Shown: positions 5,538 to 5,591 of the stretch, piece by piece
Layout: each line of letters begins with the position of its first letter
How positions within the stretch are numbered: position 1 is the first letter of the stretch
Source: an uncultured Pseudomonadota bacterium
GTDB lineage: Bacteria; Myxococcota_A; Polyangia; HGW-17
Direction of reading: 5' to 3'
NCBI GenBank assembly: GCA_938004375.1
Contig: CALKWH010000279.1
Span: 1-5,591 of the forward strand
Length of the DNA stretch: 5,591 bases
Program-made: the position numbers and the translations under genes
Notes under the pieces: model-generated
What the model was told of the DNA's origin: nothing
The model's database searches: none
The model's input: the letters and a program-made list of their open reading frames with translations, nothing else

Positions 5538-5591
5538 AGATCGGAAGAGCACACGTCTGAACTCCAGCCACCGAATACGATATCGTATGCC
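5538..5591 (-). other. Illumina TruSeq i7/read-2 adapter contamination (right end)
   Basis: Positions 5538-5571 are the reverse complement of the left-end adapter (AGATCGGAAGAGCACACG start). They are followed by index CGAATACG (5572-5579) and the P7 flank (5580-5591). Two bases differ from the canonical adapter: C for T at 5568 and A for C at 5582, as expected of low-quality read ends. The index is the reverse complement of that at 3-10, so both ends came from one library. The insert ends at 5537. Confidence 0.98.

Noticed and set aside
2471..5560. A plus-strand frame open for about 1030 codons, antisense to all three foldase genes
   Set aside because: It crosses two intergenic gaps and runs into the adapter. 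Its product is a monotonous Leu/Gly/Asp/His mix, and it is explained by the scarcity of reverse-complement stop codons in GC-rich genes. The minus-strand genes have clear domains and ribosome sites.
1..5591. Terminal inverted repeats of a transposon or linear element
   Set aside because: The matching ends are sequencing adapter with an index, and there is no transposase or replication gene inside.

Overview
The window is a short metagenome- or draft-type contig from a GC-rich bacterium, with sequencing adapter left on both ends. Positions 1-44 and 5538-5591 are Illumina TruSeq read-2/i7 adapter carrying the same 8-base index in opposite orientations. They are not biology, and the genomic insert is about 45-5537. 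The two outermost genes are cut by the contig ends, not by mutation.

All five genes lie on the minus strand. In transcription order (right to left) they are: (1) a 5'-truncated periplasmic PpiC-type peptidyl-prolyl isomerase (4358-5537); (2) a full-length paralogue with a signal peptide and a long Gly-Pro/Ala-Pro tail (3119-4303); (3) a SurA-like periplasmic chaperone (2126-3106); (4) a seven-helix Bax-inhibitor-1/YccA family membrane protein (1337-2038); (5) an OmpA-family outer-membrane lipoprotein with a coiled coil (512-1285); (6) the N-terminal part of dnaJ (45-499). That makes four complete and two partial genes if both truncated ends are counted. Gaps are 54, 12, 87, 51 and 12 bp. The 87-bp gap before the BI-1 gene holds a good sigma70-like promoter and a UUCG-capped hairpin, so the window probably holds at least two transcription units: foldases, then BI-1/OmpA/DnaJ.

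The common theme is envelope and protein quality control: three SurA/parvulin-fold periplasmic foldases, a stress-linked membrane protein, a peptidoglycan-anchoring lipoprotein and a cytosolic Hsp40. Only the right-most foldase keeps both parvulin active-site histidines. The other two look like chaperone-only members.

Organism: Gram-negative (SurA, an OmpA-type lipoprotein with an outer-membrane sorting residue) and strongly GC-rich. Foldase paralogues in series and a Gly-Pro tail suggest Myxococcota or a related former deltaproteobacterial lineage. This is an inference from style, not from a marker gene. No RNA gene, CRISPR array or mobile element was seen. Nothing here amounts to a clearly new system. 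The most notable points are the tandem active/inactive foldase set, the GGCCCC-type repeats encoding Gly-Pro, the BI-1 leader, and the adapter contamination that creates false protein ends.
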